Shown: positions 26,689 to 36,900 of the stretch, piece by piece
Layout of the letters: each line of letters begins with the position of its first letter
Numbering within the stretch: position 1 is the first letter of the stretch
Assembly: GCF_005145025.1 (NCBI RefSeq)
Contig: NZ_CP039697.1
Span: 558,001-622,000, forward strand
Source: Novosphingobium sp. EMRT-2
GTDB taxonomy: Bacteria; Pseudomonadota; Alphaproteobacteria; Sphingomonadales; Sphingomonadaceae
DNA length: 64,000 bases
Direction: 5' to 3'
Notes under the pieces: generated by a model
Told to the model about the DNA's origin: nothing
The model's input: only the letters and a program-made list of their open reading frames with translations
Databases searched by the model: none
Position numbers and translations under genes: made by a program

Positions 26689-26722
26689 AGCGATGGAACA
26701 AGCGGGGCGCGCGTCGCCCGGT

Positions 26723-28840
26723 TCAGGATACCCCTTCCAGAGCCGCCGCCAGCGGCAGGGTGCGCAACCGCTTGCCGCTTGCGGCGAACACCGCATTGGC
26801 CAGCGCCGGAGCGACCACAGCGCAGGGCGGTTCGCCCATGCCGCCGGGATCGGCGCCGCTGTCGACGATATGCGTGGCGATGGCGGGGGCCTCGTTCAGG
26901 CGCAGGATGCGGTAGTCGTGGTAATTGGACTGTTCCACGCGCCCGCCCTTGATCGTCACTTCGCCATAAAGCGCGGCGGAGAGGCCGAAGATCACGCCGC
27001 TTTCCACTTGCGCGGCCACGCCCAGCGGGTTGATCGCCAGCCCGCAATCGACCGCCACGGTCGCCCGGGGCACGGTGATCGCGCCATCGGCAACGCGCGC
27101 CTCCAGCACCAGCGCGATGATCGTGCCCCACAGTTGCAGCACCGCGATCCCGCGTCCCTGCCCGGCGGGGAGCGGCGTGCCCCAGCCCGCTTCGCGCCCC
27201 GCCCGTTTGAGTACCGCGCGGATGCGCGGGTCGGTGACGAGCGAGAGGCGGTAGGCCAGCGGGTCCTGCCCTGCGGCATGGGCCAGTTCGTCAACGAAGC
27301 TTTCCACCACGAAGGCGGAGCGCAGCCCGCCCACGCCGCGCCACCAGCTTGTCGGCACTGCGCTTTCGGCCTGCTGGAACGTCACGCGGTGCGCGTCGAG
27401 CGCGTAGGGGATGGCGACCGCGCCCTCGATCGCGTCGGCATCCACACCGTTGAAGCCCTGCCCCAGCAGCCGCGCCATGATCGACGAGCCGGCGATCCGG
27501 TGCTCCCAGCCGATCGGCCGGCCGCCTGCATCCAGCGCGGCCGTGATCTGGTCGGCATAGGCGGGGCGGTACATGTCGTGCTTCATGTCCTCCTCGCGCG
27601 ACCACATCAGCTTGACCGGGTAGGGTACCTGCCGCGCCAGCTCGACCGCGCGCACCACCATGTCGGTTTCCAGCCGCCGGCCGAAGCCGCCGCCCATCTG
27701 GCAGTTGTGGAACGTGACCTTGTCCGCCGGCAGGCCCAGTGCCTTGGCGGCATCGTCGCGCGCCTGCGCGGGCACTTGCGATCCCGCCCAGATCGTGCAG
27801 CCTTCGGGCGTGACGTGCGCGGTGCAACTGCCCGGCTCCATCGGCGCATGGGCCAGGAAGGGCTGGCGATAGGTCGCGTTGAACGGACGCGCCGCCTTCG
27901 CCTTGGCGGCGGCGAGATCGCCGGTGGACTTGGCCTCGAACCCCGGCTTCGCCAGCGCCTCGTCCAGCCCGGTGAGGATATGCGCATGGTCGGCCGGCGC
28001 CTTGGGCGCGGTCCATTGCGGGTTGGCGGCGATATAGCCCTGCATCGCCGCCCAGTAGGTCTCGGCCACCACGAACAGCACGTCGGTGCCCTTGACGAGC
28101 TGCACCACGCCGGGGGTGGCGCGCGCGGCCTTTTCGTCGAACGCGGCGAGCGTGCCGCCAAACATCGGACATTGCGCCAGCATCGCTACTTTCATGCCGG
28201 GCAGGCGCACGTCGATGCCATAGACGATTTCGCCGGTGACCTTGGCGAGGCTGTCGAGCCGCCGGGTGGGCTTGCCGATGACCCGGAACGCGCTGCCAGG
28301 CCGCAACGGCGCGTCCTTGGGCAGCGGCGCGGCGCTGGCGGCGGCCAGCAGATCGCCCACGGGCAGGCGGCGGCTGCCCGTGGCCTCGATCACCATGCCG
28401 CCGACAAGGTCGCAGCGTTCGGGCGGGACGCCCCATTGCCGCGCCGCCGCGCCCACCAGCGCCGCGCGGGCGTTGGCGGCGGCCTGCCGCAGCGGCTTGT
28501 AGAGTTCGCGCACCGAACTGGACCCGCCGGTGCCCTGGTCGATAGGCGCGAAGCGCGCACTGTCGCCTTCGGGGATGGTCACGGCCACTTGCGCGGGCGA
28601 CAGCCCTAGTTCCTCCGCCACCAGCATGGCGAGCGTGGTGAACACGCCTTGTCCCATCTCGGTCTTGGGCAGGGCGAGCGCGGCGCCCTCCGCCGTGACC
28701 GAAAGAAAAGCGTTGGCGGTCAGCGCGGCGGCCTTCGCGGCAGAGGCCCGGCCCACCGGCACCACCAGCGCAAGGCCTAGCGCGGCCGATCCGCGCAGCA
28801 CGCCCCGGCGCGAAAGGCCGCCAGCCACGCCGCCGCTCAT
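26723..28840 (-). CDS. xanthine-dehydrogenase-family molybdopterin-binding subunit (isoquinoline 1-oxidoreductase beta type)
   Basis: A 705-residue molybdenum-cofactor subunit. A twin-arginine-type leader (LSRRGVLRGSAALGLAL, about 9-30) suggests export. Family segments include TEMGQGVFTTLAMLVAEELG near 62, QGTGGSSSV near 100, YRQPFLAHAPMEPGSC near 335, CQMGGGFGRR near 385, WWRGVGGLRSAF near 505 and GMGEPPCAVVAPALANA near 675. It pairs with the 2Fe-2S subunit encoded immediately upstream (4-nt overlap) and, as in IorAB-type enzymes, no FAD subunit is present. The substrate (N-heterocycle, aldehyde or other) is unknown. The upstream open frame to 29233 reads out of phase through the small subunit. 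Confidence 0.88.
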   Translation of the reverse strand: MSGGVAGGLSRRGVLRGSAALGLALVVPVGRASAAKAAALTANAFLSVTAEGAALALPKTEMGQGVFTTLAMLVAEELGLSPAQVAVTIPEGDSARFAPIDQGTGGSSSVRELYKPLRQAAANARAALVGAAARQWGVPPERCDLVGGMVIEATGSRRLPVGDLLAAASAAPLPKDAPLRPGSAFRVIGKPTRRLDSLAKVTGEIVYGIDVRLPGMKVAMLAQCPMFGGTLAAFDEKAARATPGVVQLVKGTDVLFVVAETYWAAMQGYIAANPQWTAPKAPADHAHILTGLDEALAKPGFEAKSTGDLAAAKAKAARPFNATYRQPFLAHAPMEPGSCTAHVTPEGCTIWAGSQVPAQARDDAAKALGLPADKVTFHNCQMGGGFGRRLETDMVVRAVELARQVPYPVKLMWSREEDMKHDMYRPAYADQITAALDAGGRPIGWEHRIAGSSIMARLLGQGFNGVDADAIEGAVAIPYALDAHRVTFQQAESAVPTSWWRGVGGLRSAFVVESFVDELAHAAGQDPLAYRLSLVTDPRIRAVLKRAGREAGWGTPLPAGQGRGIAVLQLWGTIIALVLEARVADGAITVPRATVAVDCGLAINPLGVAAQVESGVIFGLSAALYGEVTIKGGRVEQSNYHDYRILRLNEAPAIATHIVDSGADPGGMGEPPCAVVAPALANAVFAASGKRLRTLPLAAALEGVS

Positions 28841-29310
28841 GCCTTGCCTCCCGCCGCCGCCAGCTTCACCGCCTTGCGGATGCGCGGGTAGGTGCCGCAG
28901 CGGCAGAGGTTGCCGCTCATCCCCGCCTCGATCGCTGCGTCGTCGGGCGCGGGGTTGGCCTTGAGCAGTGCCGTGGCGGCGATCAGCTGGCCCGGCTGGC
29001 AATAGCCGCACTGGACCACGTCGGCTTCGACCCAGGCATCCTGCAGGCGCTTGCCCAGCGGATCGTCGCGCAAACCCTCGATCGTGGTGACCGGCTGGCC
29101 GATGAACGCGCGCGCCGGGGCCTGGCAACTGAAGAAGCGTTCGCCGCCCATCAGCACGCTGCACGCGCCGCAGAGTCCCGCGCCGCAGCCAAACTTGGTG
29201 CCGGTCAGCCCGATCACGTCGCGCAGCACCCACAGCAGCGGCATGTCGATGGCGCCGGCGTCCACCGTCACCTGTTTGCCGTTGACTGTCAGCGAATAGC
29301 TCATGCCCAT
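28837..29310 (-). CDS. (2Fe-2S)-binding subunit of the molybdenum hydroxylase (IorA type)
   Basis: A 157-residue protein with an N-terminal plant-type ferredoxin domain (TKFGCGAGLCGACSVLMGG, then FFSCQAP near 60) and a C-terminal four-helix [2Fe-2S] domain (CGYCQPGQLI near 99, NLCRCGTYPRI near 133). It feeds electrons from the Mo site to an unidentified acceptor. It lacks a signal sequence, so it would be exported in a complex with the twin-arginine-bearing large subunit. Two Met codons two residues apart (29310 and 29304) could start it. Confidence 0.9.
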   Translation of the reverse strand: MGMSYSLTVNGKQVTVDAGAIDMPLLWVLRDVIGLTGTKFGCGAGLCGACSVLMGGERFFSCQAPARAFIGQPVTTIEGLRDDPLGKRLQDAWVEADVVQCGYCQPGQLIAATALLKANPAPDDAAIEAGMSGNLCRCGTYPRIRKAVKLAAAGGKA

Positions 29311-29436
29311 GTCCCCGTCTGACGCCCCCCGTTTTGGCGTCCGGACCGCACTATGCGGCGAGCCGCGGCCCAAGCAAAACCCTTATATGCGGAAGCTGCC
29401 TTGGCCGCCGCTTGACTTTGCCGGGCGGTCTGGCCG

Positions 29437-29464
29437 ATTGGTCCCTTCGTTATCGGCATTTTGA
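29437..29464 (+). promoter_or_regulatory. MocR-type operator candidate upstream of the mocR gene
   Basis: ATTGGTCCCTT, then TATCGGCATTTTGA, lie 18-45 nt before the regulator's ATG. A related pair of boxes occurs at 30958-30993 in front of the next gene. The location overlaps where a promoter would be, suggesting autoregulation. The motif is short and degenerate. Confidence 0.35.
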
Positions 29465-29481
29465 GGGGAGTAGGGGAGCCA

Positions 29482-30945
29482 ATGCGACGCGGCTGGTCCC
29501 TGACATTGCAAAAGCGGATCCGGCCCGCCGGGTCGACGCCGCTCTACATGCAACTCGCTCATGCGCTGATTCACGAGATCGAGCGGGGGCGGCTCCAGCC
29601 GGGGTCGCCGCTGCCCAGTAGCCGGGAACTCGCCAGCGAACTGGGCTTCAACCGCAAGACCGTGGTGACCGCCTACGAGGAGCTTGTCGCGCAAGGCTGG
29701 CTGGAAACCGCGGACCGCAAGGGGACCGCGGTCGCGACCCGCCTGCCGCGTGGCCGACCGGAAACCCCCGAAAGCAGCCCGCCGATCGGGCGTCAGCCGA
29801 TCTATCGCTTCGTGCCGCCCCCGTCGCGGCCGATCGCCGTTCCGCCCGGGCGGCTCATCAAGCTGGACGAAGGCAGCCCCGACGGCAGTCTGTTCCCGCC
29901 CGAGGCGCTGGCGCGCGCCTTCCGCACCGCCGCGCTCTATGCCGCGCGGCGGCAGCAGCTGGGCTATCGCGATCCCTGCGGCAGCGAGCGGCTGCGCGCC
30001 GGGCTGGCGGCGATGCTGCGCGAGGAGCGCGGCCTTGTCGTCAGCGAAGAGAACGTCTGCGTCACGCGCGGCAGCCAGATGGGCATCGCGCTCGCCGCGC
30101 GGCTGCTGGCTCGCCCCGGCGCGGTCGCGCTGGCCGAGGCGCTGACGTATGAGCCGGCGGTGGCCGCTTTCCAGGCCGCCGGGGTGCCGGTGCTGCCGGT
30201 AGCGCTGGACGACGACGGTATCGATGTCGATGCGGTGGAACGGGCGTGCCGCAACGGGCAGGTCTGCGCGGTGTTCGTCACCCCGCACCACCAGTTTCCG
30301 TCCACCGTTTCGCTGGCCCCGGAACGGCGCCTGCGGCTGGTCGAGCTGGCCCGGCAGTTCGGCTTCGCGATCATCGAGGACGATTACGACCACGAATTCC
30401 GCTTCGGATCGCAACCGCTGCTGCCGATGGCCGCCTATGCGCCGGACGTGGTGATCTATGTCGGATCGCTGTCCAAGCTGCTGCTGCCGGCGCTCCGGGT
30501 CGGCTATATCGTGGCGCCCGCGCCGGTCATCGCAGCCGCCGCGCACCAGGTTTCGATTAGCGATGGCATGGGCAACAGCTTGACCGAGGACGCCATCGCC
30601 CTCCTGCTGGAGGAAGGCGAGGTCCGCCGCCACGCGCGCAAGGCGACGCGCGTCTATGGCGCGCGGCGCGATGCGCTGGCGCAGGCGGTGCGGGAAGCGC
30701 TGGGCGATTTCGTCAGCGCGCGGCTGCCGGCGGGTGGCTTGGCGATGTGGCTGGAATTCCTCGATCTCGATGCCCTGGCCCGGATCGAGTCCGGCGCGCC
30801 CGCCGCCGGCATCACCTTCGCCGCGTCCGCTTCCTACCGGCTGGCCCCCGATGCCCCGCACGGGCTGCGGCTCGGGTTCGCGAGTTACTCCAGCGAACGG
30901 ACGGTGGAAGCCGTACGCATACTGGGGCATCTGGGCCACAGTTGA
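29482..30945 (+). CDS. MocR/PdxR-family regulator (GntR HTH fused to aminotransferase-like domain)
   Basis: A 487-residue fusion. The N-terminal GntR-type winged HTH (about 18-85: LPSSRELASELGFNRKTVVT) is joined through a Pro-rich linker to a fold-type I PLP domain (about 115-480). That domain carries VFVTPHHQFPSTVS, IIEDDYDHEFRF (PLP-pyridine Asp) and VGSLSKLLLPALRVGY (PLP Lys). Such proteins use PLP or an amino-compound aldimine as signal. The frame opens at a TTG at 29461, but the ATG at 29482 has AGGGGAG upstream. The FMN-binding protein downstream is its likely target, since PLP-dependent regulators and PaiB-like proteins are often neighbours. Confidence 0.9.
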   Translation: MRRGWSLTLQKRIRPAGSTPLYMQLAHALIHEIERGRLQPGSPLPSSRELASELGFNRKTVVTAYEELVAQGWLETADRKGTAVATRLPRGRPETPESSPPIGRQPIYRFVPPPSRPIAVPPGRLIKLDEGSPDGSLFPPEALARAFRTAALYAARRQQLGYRDPCGSERLRAGLAAMLREERGLVVSEENVCVTRGSQMGIALAARLLARPGAVALAEALTYEPAVAAFQAAGVPVLPVALDDDGIDVDAVERACRNGQVCAVFVTPHHQFPSTVSLAPERRLRLVELARQFGFAIIEDDYDHEFRFGSQPLLPMAAYAPDVVIYVGSLSKLLLPALRVGYIVAPAPVIAAAAHQVSISDGMGNSLTEDAIALLLEEGEVRRHARKATRVYGARRDALAQAVREALGDFVSARLPAGGLAMWLEFLDLDALARIESGAPAAGITFAASASYRLAPDAPHGLRLGFASYSSERTVEAVRILGHLGHS

Positions 30946-30957
30946 TCCGCCGACGAT

Positions 30958-30993
30958 ACTGGTCCCCTTGCTTTTGCCGATCTGGCACTTTTT
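30958..30993 (+). promoter_or_regulatory. MocR-type operator candidate in front of the paiB-like gene
   Basis: CTGGTCC (30959-30965) and CTGGCAC (30982-30988) are direct repeats 23 nt apart, followed by a T run. The 78-bp gap between mocR and paiB is the only non-coding DNA in this pair. Direct repeats about two helical turns apart are the usual arrangement for MocR proteins. Confidence 0.45.
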
Positions 30994-31023
30994 CCGGGCC
31001 AATCGCTTGGTGACAACGTCGCC

Positions 31024-31677
31024 ATGGACTTTCCTTCCGGAACCAACGGCGATCTTGCCGATCTTGTGGCCGCCTATCCGCTGGCCTGGCTCACCAACAG
31101 CGGGCCGGACGGTTTCTTCGCCACGCCGCTGCCGCTGATCGCCGAAACGGGGCCGGATGGCTCCATCGTCGCGCTGATCGGCCACTGTTCGCGCCGCAAC
31201 GCGCAAGTCGCCGCGTTGCGCGCCGATCCGCGCGCGCAAATCCTGTTCATGGGGCCGCAGGGCTATGTCTCGCCCGCGCTGGTGTCGCGGCCGCACTGGG
31301 CGCCGACCTGGAACTTCGCGGTCGCAACCTTCGACGTGACAGTCGCATTCGGGGACGACAGCGAAACCCTGCCGGCGGTCCGCCTGCTGACCGCGCACGC
31401 CGAAGCACCGCAGTCCCCGCCCTGGCAGGTTGAGGACGCCGGAGAGCGATTGCCAAACTTGCTATCAAGAATCATTAGCTTTCGTGCGACGGTTCACGCT
31501 ACGGACGCGCGATTCAAACTGGGACAGGAAGAAGACGTCGACGTGCTGAGGGAAATCCTGGCGGCCTATCCCGATCCGGTGATGGCCGGCTGGATGCGGC
31601 GGCTCAACGCCGACCGCCTAGAAACGGACAGCCTTAACGCGGACGATGCGGAAGCGATCATCGGGGAGACGGGATAG
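31024..31677 (+). CDS. FMN-binding negative transcriptional regulator family (PaiB-like)
   Basis: A 217-residue split-barrel flavin-binding family protein. AYPLAWLTNSGPDGFFATPLP near residue 16 and LIGHCSRRNAQ near 56 match the PaiB N-terminus. PHWAPTWNFAVATFDVTV near 90 has the usual P-x-W-x-N motif, and ISFRATVHATDARFKLGQE near 150 the typical PaiB C-terminal region. Some members were named transcriptional repressors, yet the fold suggests a flavoprotein enzyme or detoxifying role. It lies behind a probable MocR site and 39 bp before the receptor operon. Confidence 0.85.
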   Translation: MDFPSGTNGDLADLVAAYPLAWLTNSGPDGFFATPLPLIAETGPDGSIVALIGHCSRRNAQVAALRADPRAQILFMGPQGYVSPALVSRPHWAPTWNFAVATFDVTVAFGDDSETLPAVRLLTAHAEAPQSPPWQVEDAGERLPNLLSRIISFRATVHATDARFKLGQEEDVDVLREILAAYPDPVMAGWMRRLNADRLETDSLNADDAEAIIGETG

Positions 31678-31716
31678 CCGAAGCGGGCGATCCATGACAT
31701 TCAGAGGGGAATAGAC

Positions 31717-33945
31717 ATGAGGACCACACTGCACCTTGCCTGCCTTGCCGGCGCGTCCATGCTGGCCATGGCCGCCGAGCCGGCGCTGGCCGCCGAAGAT
31801 GCCGCCGACAACGGCCTGGGCACGATCGTCGTGACCGCGACCAAGCGCGCCATCGCGCTCGACCAGACGCCGATCGCCGCCAGCGCGGTATCGGGCAGGG
31901 ATCTGGCCGCCGCCAACGCGCAAAGCCTGTCGGACTACGTCACCCGCCTGCCGGGCGTGGTGTTCAACGATTACCAGCCCGGCGTTTCCGAAGTGATCAT
32001 CCGTGGCATCTCGGCCACGACCTACCACGAACAGGGCCAGACCACGGTCGGCTATTACCTCAACGAAGTGCCGCTGGTCGAACCCGGCTTCCCGATCGGC
32101 ATTCCCGATGTGGACACCTTCGATCTCAACCGCGTGGAAGTGCTGCGCGGCCCGCAGGGCACGCTGTTCGGCTCGTCCACGCTGGGCGGCCTGGTCAACT
32201 ACGTGGTCAACACCGCGGATACGAGCAAGATCGACGCGGCGGCATCTGGCCTCATCGGTTCGACCAAGAATTCGCACGGCGAAGTGAACTATGCGGCCAA
32301 GGCGATGGTCAACGTGCCGCTGATCGCCGACAAGCTGGCGGTGCGCCTGGTCGCGCTGCAGCGCTTTGATGCGGGCTATCTCGACAACCCCGGCACCGGC
32401 GTGCGCGGCAGCAACGATTTCCGCACGCGGGGCCTGCGCGGCTCGATCGTCCTGACGCCGTCCAGCGCGACCAAGATCAGCTATCTCTCGTCGTGGCAGG
32501 ACACCTATCTTGAGGACCAGACCTACCTCGACCTTGATCATCCCTACATCCGCAACACCGCGCGGGCCGAACCGCAGAAGACGCGTTTCTGGATGAATTC
32601 GCTGCGGCTCGATCAGGATCTGGGCGGAGCGGAACTCACCGCCATCGGTTCCATCGTCGAAAAGCACAATTTCACCCAGTTCTCGTATCCCTATTTCTAC
32701 GTGACCGGGGTGACGACGGGTTCGGGCGCGGCCTATTCGGCGGGCAACGCCAACGCCAACATCAAGACCGCCGAAGTCCGGCTGGCCTCGAAGGGCGACG
32801 GGCCGTTCCGCTACCTGATCGGCGCCAGCTACATGGCGGCCAAGAAGTTCAGCTACGACCAGATCTTCCAGAACGGCGCGGCGGCTTACATCAACGCCAA
32901 CCCTGCCTCGTTCGGCGGCTTTTCGGGCAGCGTGCTGGCACCGGGCGATCGCATCTATGGCTATGCATCCGATACCTACAACGAGGATATCGGCGTGTTC
33001 GGCGAAGTGAGCTACGCGATCCGACCCAGCATCGAGATCACGTTCGGCGGCCGCTATTTCTGGAACAAGTACAACGCCACCGTCACCAACCAGGCGGGCG
33101 CGCTGGGCGGTTATCCGGGCGGCTACAGCCCGGTCGACGCCACGGGCCGGGTGTCGAACAAGGAAGATGGCTTCACCCCCAAGGTGACCATCACCGCCCG
33201 TCCGACCAAGGACTTCCTGGCCTATGCCACCTATTCGGAAGGCTATCGCGTCGGCGGCATCAACCCGAACGCCGGCCTGCTGCCGACCATTCCGGTCAAG
33301 TATAACAGCGACCGGGTGAAGAACTACGAAGCGGGCGTGAAATTCCACGCTTTCGACGGCAAGCTCTATGTGGAAGCCACCTTCTTCAACATCGACTGGA
33401 AGGGCATCCAGGCCCGTCTGTTCGGCCCGGCGCCGTCGTACTATTCCTATGTCTCGAACGCAGGCAGCGCCAACGTGGTCGGCGGCGAATTGGCGGCCAC
33501 CTGGCAGATCGCCAAGGTCGCGAGCTTCAGCACCAGCGTTACGCGTCAGGAAGCGAGCCTCACCGCGTTCCTGCCCGATACGTTCGCGGTCGGCGGCGGC
33601 TACGCCTCGGGCTCGACGCTGCCGGGTTCGTCGAAGTGGTCGGTGGCGAACAACCTCAAGTTCGATTTCCAGGAGGTGGCGTTCAAGCCCTCGTTCGAAG
33701 TGGCGCACCGCTACCTGTCGTCGGCGCCGGTGGCGTTTGGCAACACCGCGACGCGCGGCAACTTCAACATCATCGACCTGCGCGCCGGGTTGACGCTGAT
33801 GGACAAGGTGCGCGTGCTGGTCTTCGCCAACAACGTGTTCGACAAGTTCGGCATCCTCAACGCGCCGTTCACGTCGCAGGCGACCCCGGCGGGATCGATC
33901 GTGCGGCCGCGCACGGTGGGCCTGCGGCTCGACTGGTCGCTCTGA
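31717..33945 (+). CDS. TonB-dependent receptor
   Basis: A 742-residue outer-membrane receptor. The signal peptide (about 1-27, ending ALA) is followed by GTIVVTATKRAIALDQTP as TonB box and plug start. Plug motifs LPGVVFNDYQPGVSE and VEVLRGPQGTLFGSSTLGGL follow, then a beta-barrel ending in VGLRLDWSL. It belongs to the sphingomonad receptor type often linked to aromatic or peptide-like substrates, but the substrate is not visible. GAGGGGA lies 7 nt before the ATG. The stop overlaps the ATG of the next gene (TGATG), tying it to an exported amidohydrolase. Confidence 0.93.
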   Translation: MRTTLHLACLAGASMLAMAAEPALAAEDAADNGLGTIVVTATKRAIALDQTPIAASAVSGRDLAAANAQSLSDYVTRLPGVVFNDYQPGVSEVIIRGISATTYHEQGQTTVGYYLNEVPLVEPGFPIGIPDVDTFDLNRVEVLRGPQGTLFGSSTLGGLVNYVVNTADTSKIDAAASGLIGSTKNSHGEVNYAAKAMVNVPLIADKLAVRLVALQRFDAGYLDNPGTGVRGSNDFRTRGLRGSIVLTPSSATKISYLSSWQDTYLEDQTYLDLDHPYIRNTARAEPQKTRFWMNSLRLDQDLGGAELTAIGSIVEKHNFTQFSYPYFYVTGVTTGSGAAYSAGNANANIKTAEVRLASKGDGPFRYLIGASYMAAKKFSYDQIFQNGAAAYINANPASFGGFSGSVLAPGDRIYGYASDTYNEDIGVFGEVSYAIRPSIEITFGGRYFWNKYNATVTNQAGALGGYPGGYSPVDATGRVSNKEDGFTPKVTITARPTKDFLAYATYSEGYRVGGINPNAGLLPTIPVKYNSDRVKNYEAGVKFHAFDGKLYVEATFFNIDWKGIQARLFGPAPSYYSYVSNAGSANVVGGELAATWQIAKVASFSTSVTRQEASLTAFLPDTFAVGGGYASGSTLPGSSKWSVANNLKFDFQEVAFKPSFEVAHRYLSSAPVAFGNTATRGNFNIIDLRAGLTLMDKVRVLVFANNVFDKFGILNAPFTSQATPAGSIVRPRTVGLRLDWSL

Positions 33946-36900
33946 TGCGCCGCGTTGCCGTCTTTCTCGCGGCAACGTTGGCTCTCGTGGCCGGGCCTCT
34001 TCGCGCCGAAGAGGCCCGGTTGCTTGCCTATCAGGCGACCGAGGCGACCTGGGCGCAGCCGGCGCTGTCCCCGGACGGCGCGTGGCTGTGGTTCGATCTG
34101 CTGGGCGACATCTACCGGATGCCCGCCACCGGTGGCGATGCGCAACCGGTGCTGGCCGGCCCTGCCTTCGAACGCAACCCGGTGCCTTCGCCCGACGGGC
34201 GCTGGATCGCCTTCATTTCCGACCGGTCGGGCGTCACCAACCTCTGGATCGCGCGCAGTGACGGCAGCGACTCGCGGCAACTGACGCATGACACCGCGCT
34301 CGTCCTGATGACCTCGCCGGCCTGGGCGCCGGACGGGAAAAGCGTCTATGTCAGCCGGGCCGTCCACGCGGTGCTAGCGTTCGAACTGTGGCGCGTTCCC
34401 GTCGAAGGTGGCCCGCCCGCGCTGGTCGTGGCGGCCCAGCCCGGCGGCAACGAGGGGTGGGACGATCGCGTGAACGCCATGGGCGCGACCCCGTCTCCCG
34501 ACGGCAAGGCGGTGTGGTACGCGACCAAGCTGGGCCACACCTGGACTGAGAAGGACCCACCCACCTGGTCCATCGCGCGGCGCGATCTGGCCACCGGCGC
34601 GGTCGAGACGGTGATTCCCGGCGGGATGCATCCGGTGCTCTCGCCCGATGGGCGATTTCTGGCCTATGCCGCGCGGCGCGATGGCGGCGAAACCGGCCTG
34701 CGCCTGCGTACCCTCGCTACCGGCGAGGACCGCTGGATCGCCTGGCCGATCGATCACGACGGGCAAGAAGGCGGCTACTACTACGATCTTACCCCCGGCT
34801 ACCGCTTCACGCCCGACGGCAAGGCCATCGTGCTCGCGCGCGATGGCGGCTTCGTGCGGCTCGATCTTGTCACCGGAAAGCAGCAGGCGATCCCGTTTCG
34901 CGCGCCGGTGCGGCTGGCGCTTGCCCCGCAAAGCCGGGTCCGTCAGCGGGTAGAGGATGGCGGCGAGGTCCGGACGCATCTGGCCGAAGGCGCTGCGCTG
35001 TCGCCGGACGGCCAACGGATCGCTTTCACCGCGCTGGGCGCGCTGTACGTCGCCGAGGCGCAAGGCAACGCGCCGCCGCGCAAGCTGTTCGATGGTAACG
35101 CCTTCCAGCCGGCCTGGTCGCCGGATGGGCGCACGCTGGCCTTCACGCGCTGGACTGCCGAGCAGGGCGGCGGCATCTGGACGCTCGACGTGGCTGGCGG
35201 CCCGCCGCGCCCCGCCGGACCGCAGGGCGCCTTCTGGTCCGAACCGCTCTGGGATCGCGATGGTAAAAGCCTGATCGCACTGCGCGCCGCGCAATTCGAT
35301 CGCCTGCACGCGCCGGACGAGCTGGCCCCGGCGTGGCCGGTCGATGTGGTGTGCCTTTCCCCCGGTGGTGCCGCGACGGTCATCGCCCATGGCGCGGGTC
35401 TGCGCTCGCTGCAGCGGACGGCGGACGGGCGTCTGTTCGTCCAGGCCGATGGCGCGCTCAAGGAAGTGATGGCCGACGGAACGCTGCTGGCGCGCGCGAC
35501 GGTCGTCGCCCGCGCGATGGGGCAATACGTCAAGGAACCGCGCCCGGTCGAGGAACTGCGCCTATCGCCCGACGGGCGAACGCTGGCGGCGCGCACCGCG
35601 TTCGAGCTGCACCTTCTGCCGATGCCGGCCGACGCCAAGCCGGTGAACCTGATGGACGCCGTGCCTGGTCACCGCCAGATCACCGGGGTGGGCGCCGATA
35701 CGATGCGCTGGGACGGCGATGGCCTGTCGTGGACGGTCGGGCCGTTCTGGCGTCACGCCGCCTCGGCCGGCGCGCTGGCGGCCGCCGATCCCGAAGCCGC
35801 GGCAGCCCCGCGCGATCTCTCGGTCCGCGTGCCGCGTGCCCTGCCGGCGACGGCGCAACTGCTGCGCGGCGCTACCGTGCTGACGATGGACCACGGGAAG
35901 GTCATCGCGGACGCCGACCTCCTGATAACCGGCGACCGGATTGCCGCGGTCGGCCCGCGCGGGTCCATCCCCGTTCCGGCCGGCGCGCGGATACGCGAGC
36001 TGGCCGGCAAGTTCGTCATTCCAGGCCTGATCGACGCGCACGCCCACTTCTTCCCGATCCCGCGCGGGGTGCACGATGGCACGCACTGGGAATTTCCGAC
36101 GCTGCTGGCCTATGGCGTCACCTCGGTGCTGGAAGTGCAGCCGTTCACGCCGGATATCTTCGCCTATGCCGACCGGATGGACGCCGGGCTTTCCACGGGG
36201 CCGCGCCTGTTCAGCACCGGCCCCGGCGTGTTCGTGAACAGCGCCATCACCTCGCAGGCCGTGGCCGAGCAGGTGTTGACGCGCTATCGCGACGCCTACC
36301 GCACGCGCAATATCAAGAGCTACATGGTCGGCGACCGGGCCGCGCGGCAGTATATGGTGGCGGCATCGCGCAAGCTGGGCATGATGCCCACCACCGAAGG
36401 CGCCGCCGATTTCGTGCTGGAGCTGACCCACGCCATCGATGGCTTTTCCGGCAACGAGCATAACCTGCCGGTCACGCCGATCCACGACGACGTGATCCGC
36501 CTCTTCGCCGCCAGCGGCATCGCCTACACGCCGACGCTGACCGTGCTTTACGGCGGCGCGCCGATGCTGTTCGCCGATATCCAGAACGATCGCCCGCAGG
36601 ACGATCCGCGCCTGCGCCGGTTCACCCCACCGTTCGTGCTGGCCGCCAAGCTGCGCGATCGGCACTGGACGCCGTCCGAATGGCAGACCTGGCGGCGCTT
36701 TGCCGAAGACGCGATGCGGTTGCGCCGCGCCGGCACGCTGGTCGGCGTGGGCAGCCATGGCGAGATGCAGGGCATCGGCGTCCACTGGGAAATGGCCGCG
36801 TTCGTCGCGGGCGGGGCTACGCCGCAGGAGGCGCTGGAAATGGCCACGATCGACAACGCCACGATCATCGGCCGGCCGGATGACCTTGGCAGCGTGACGC

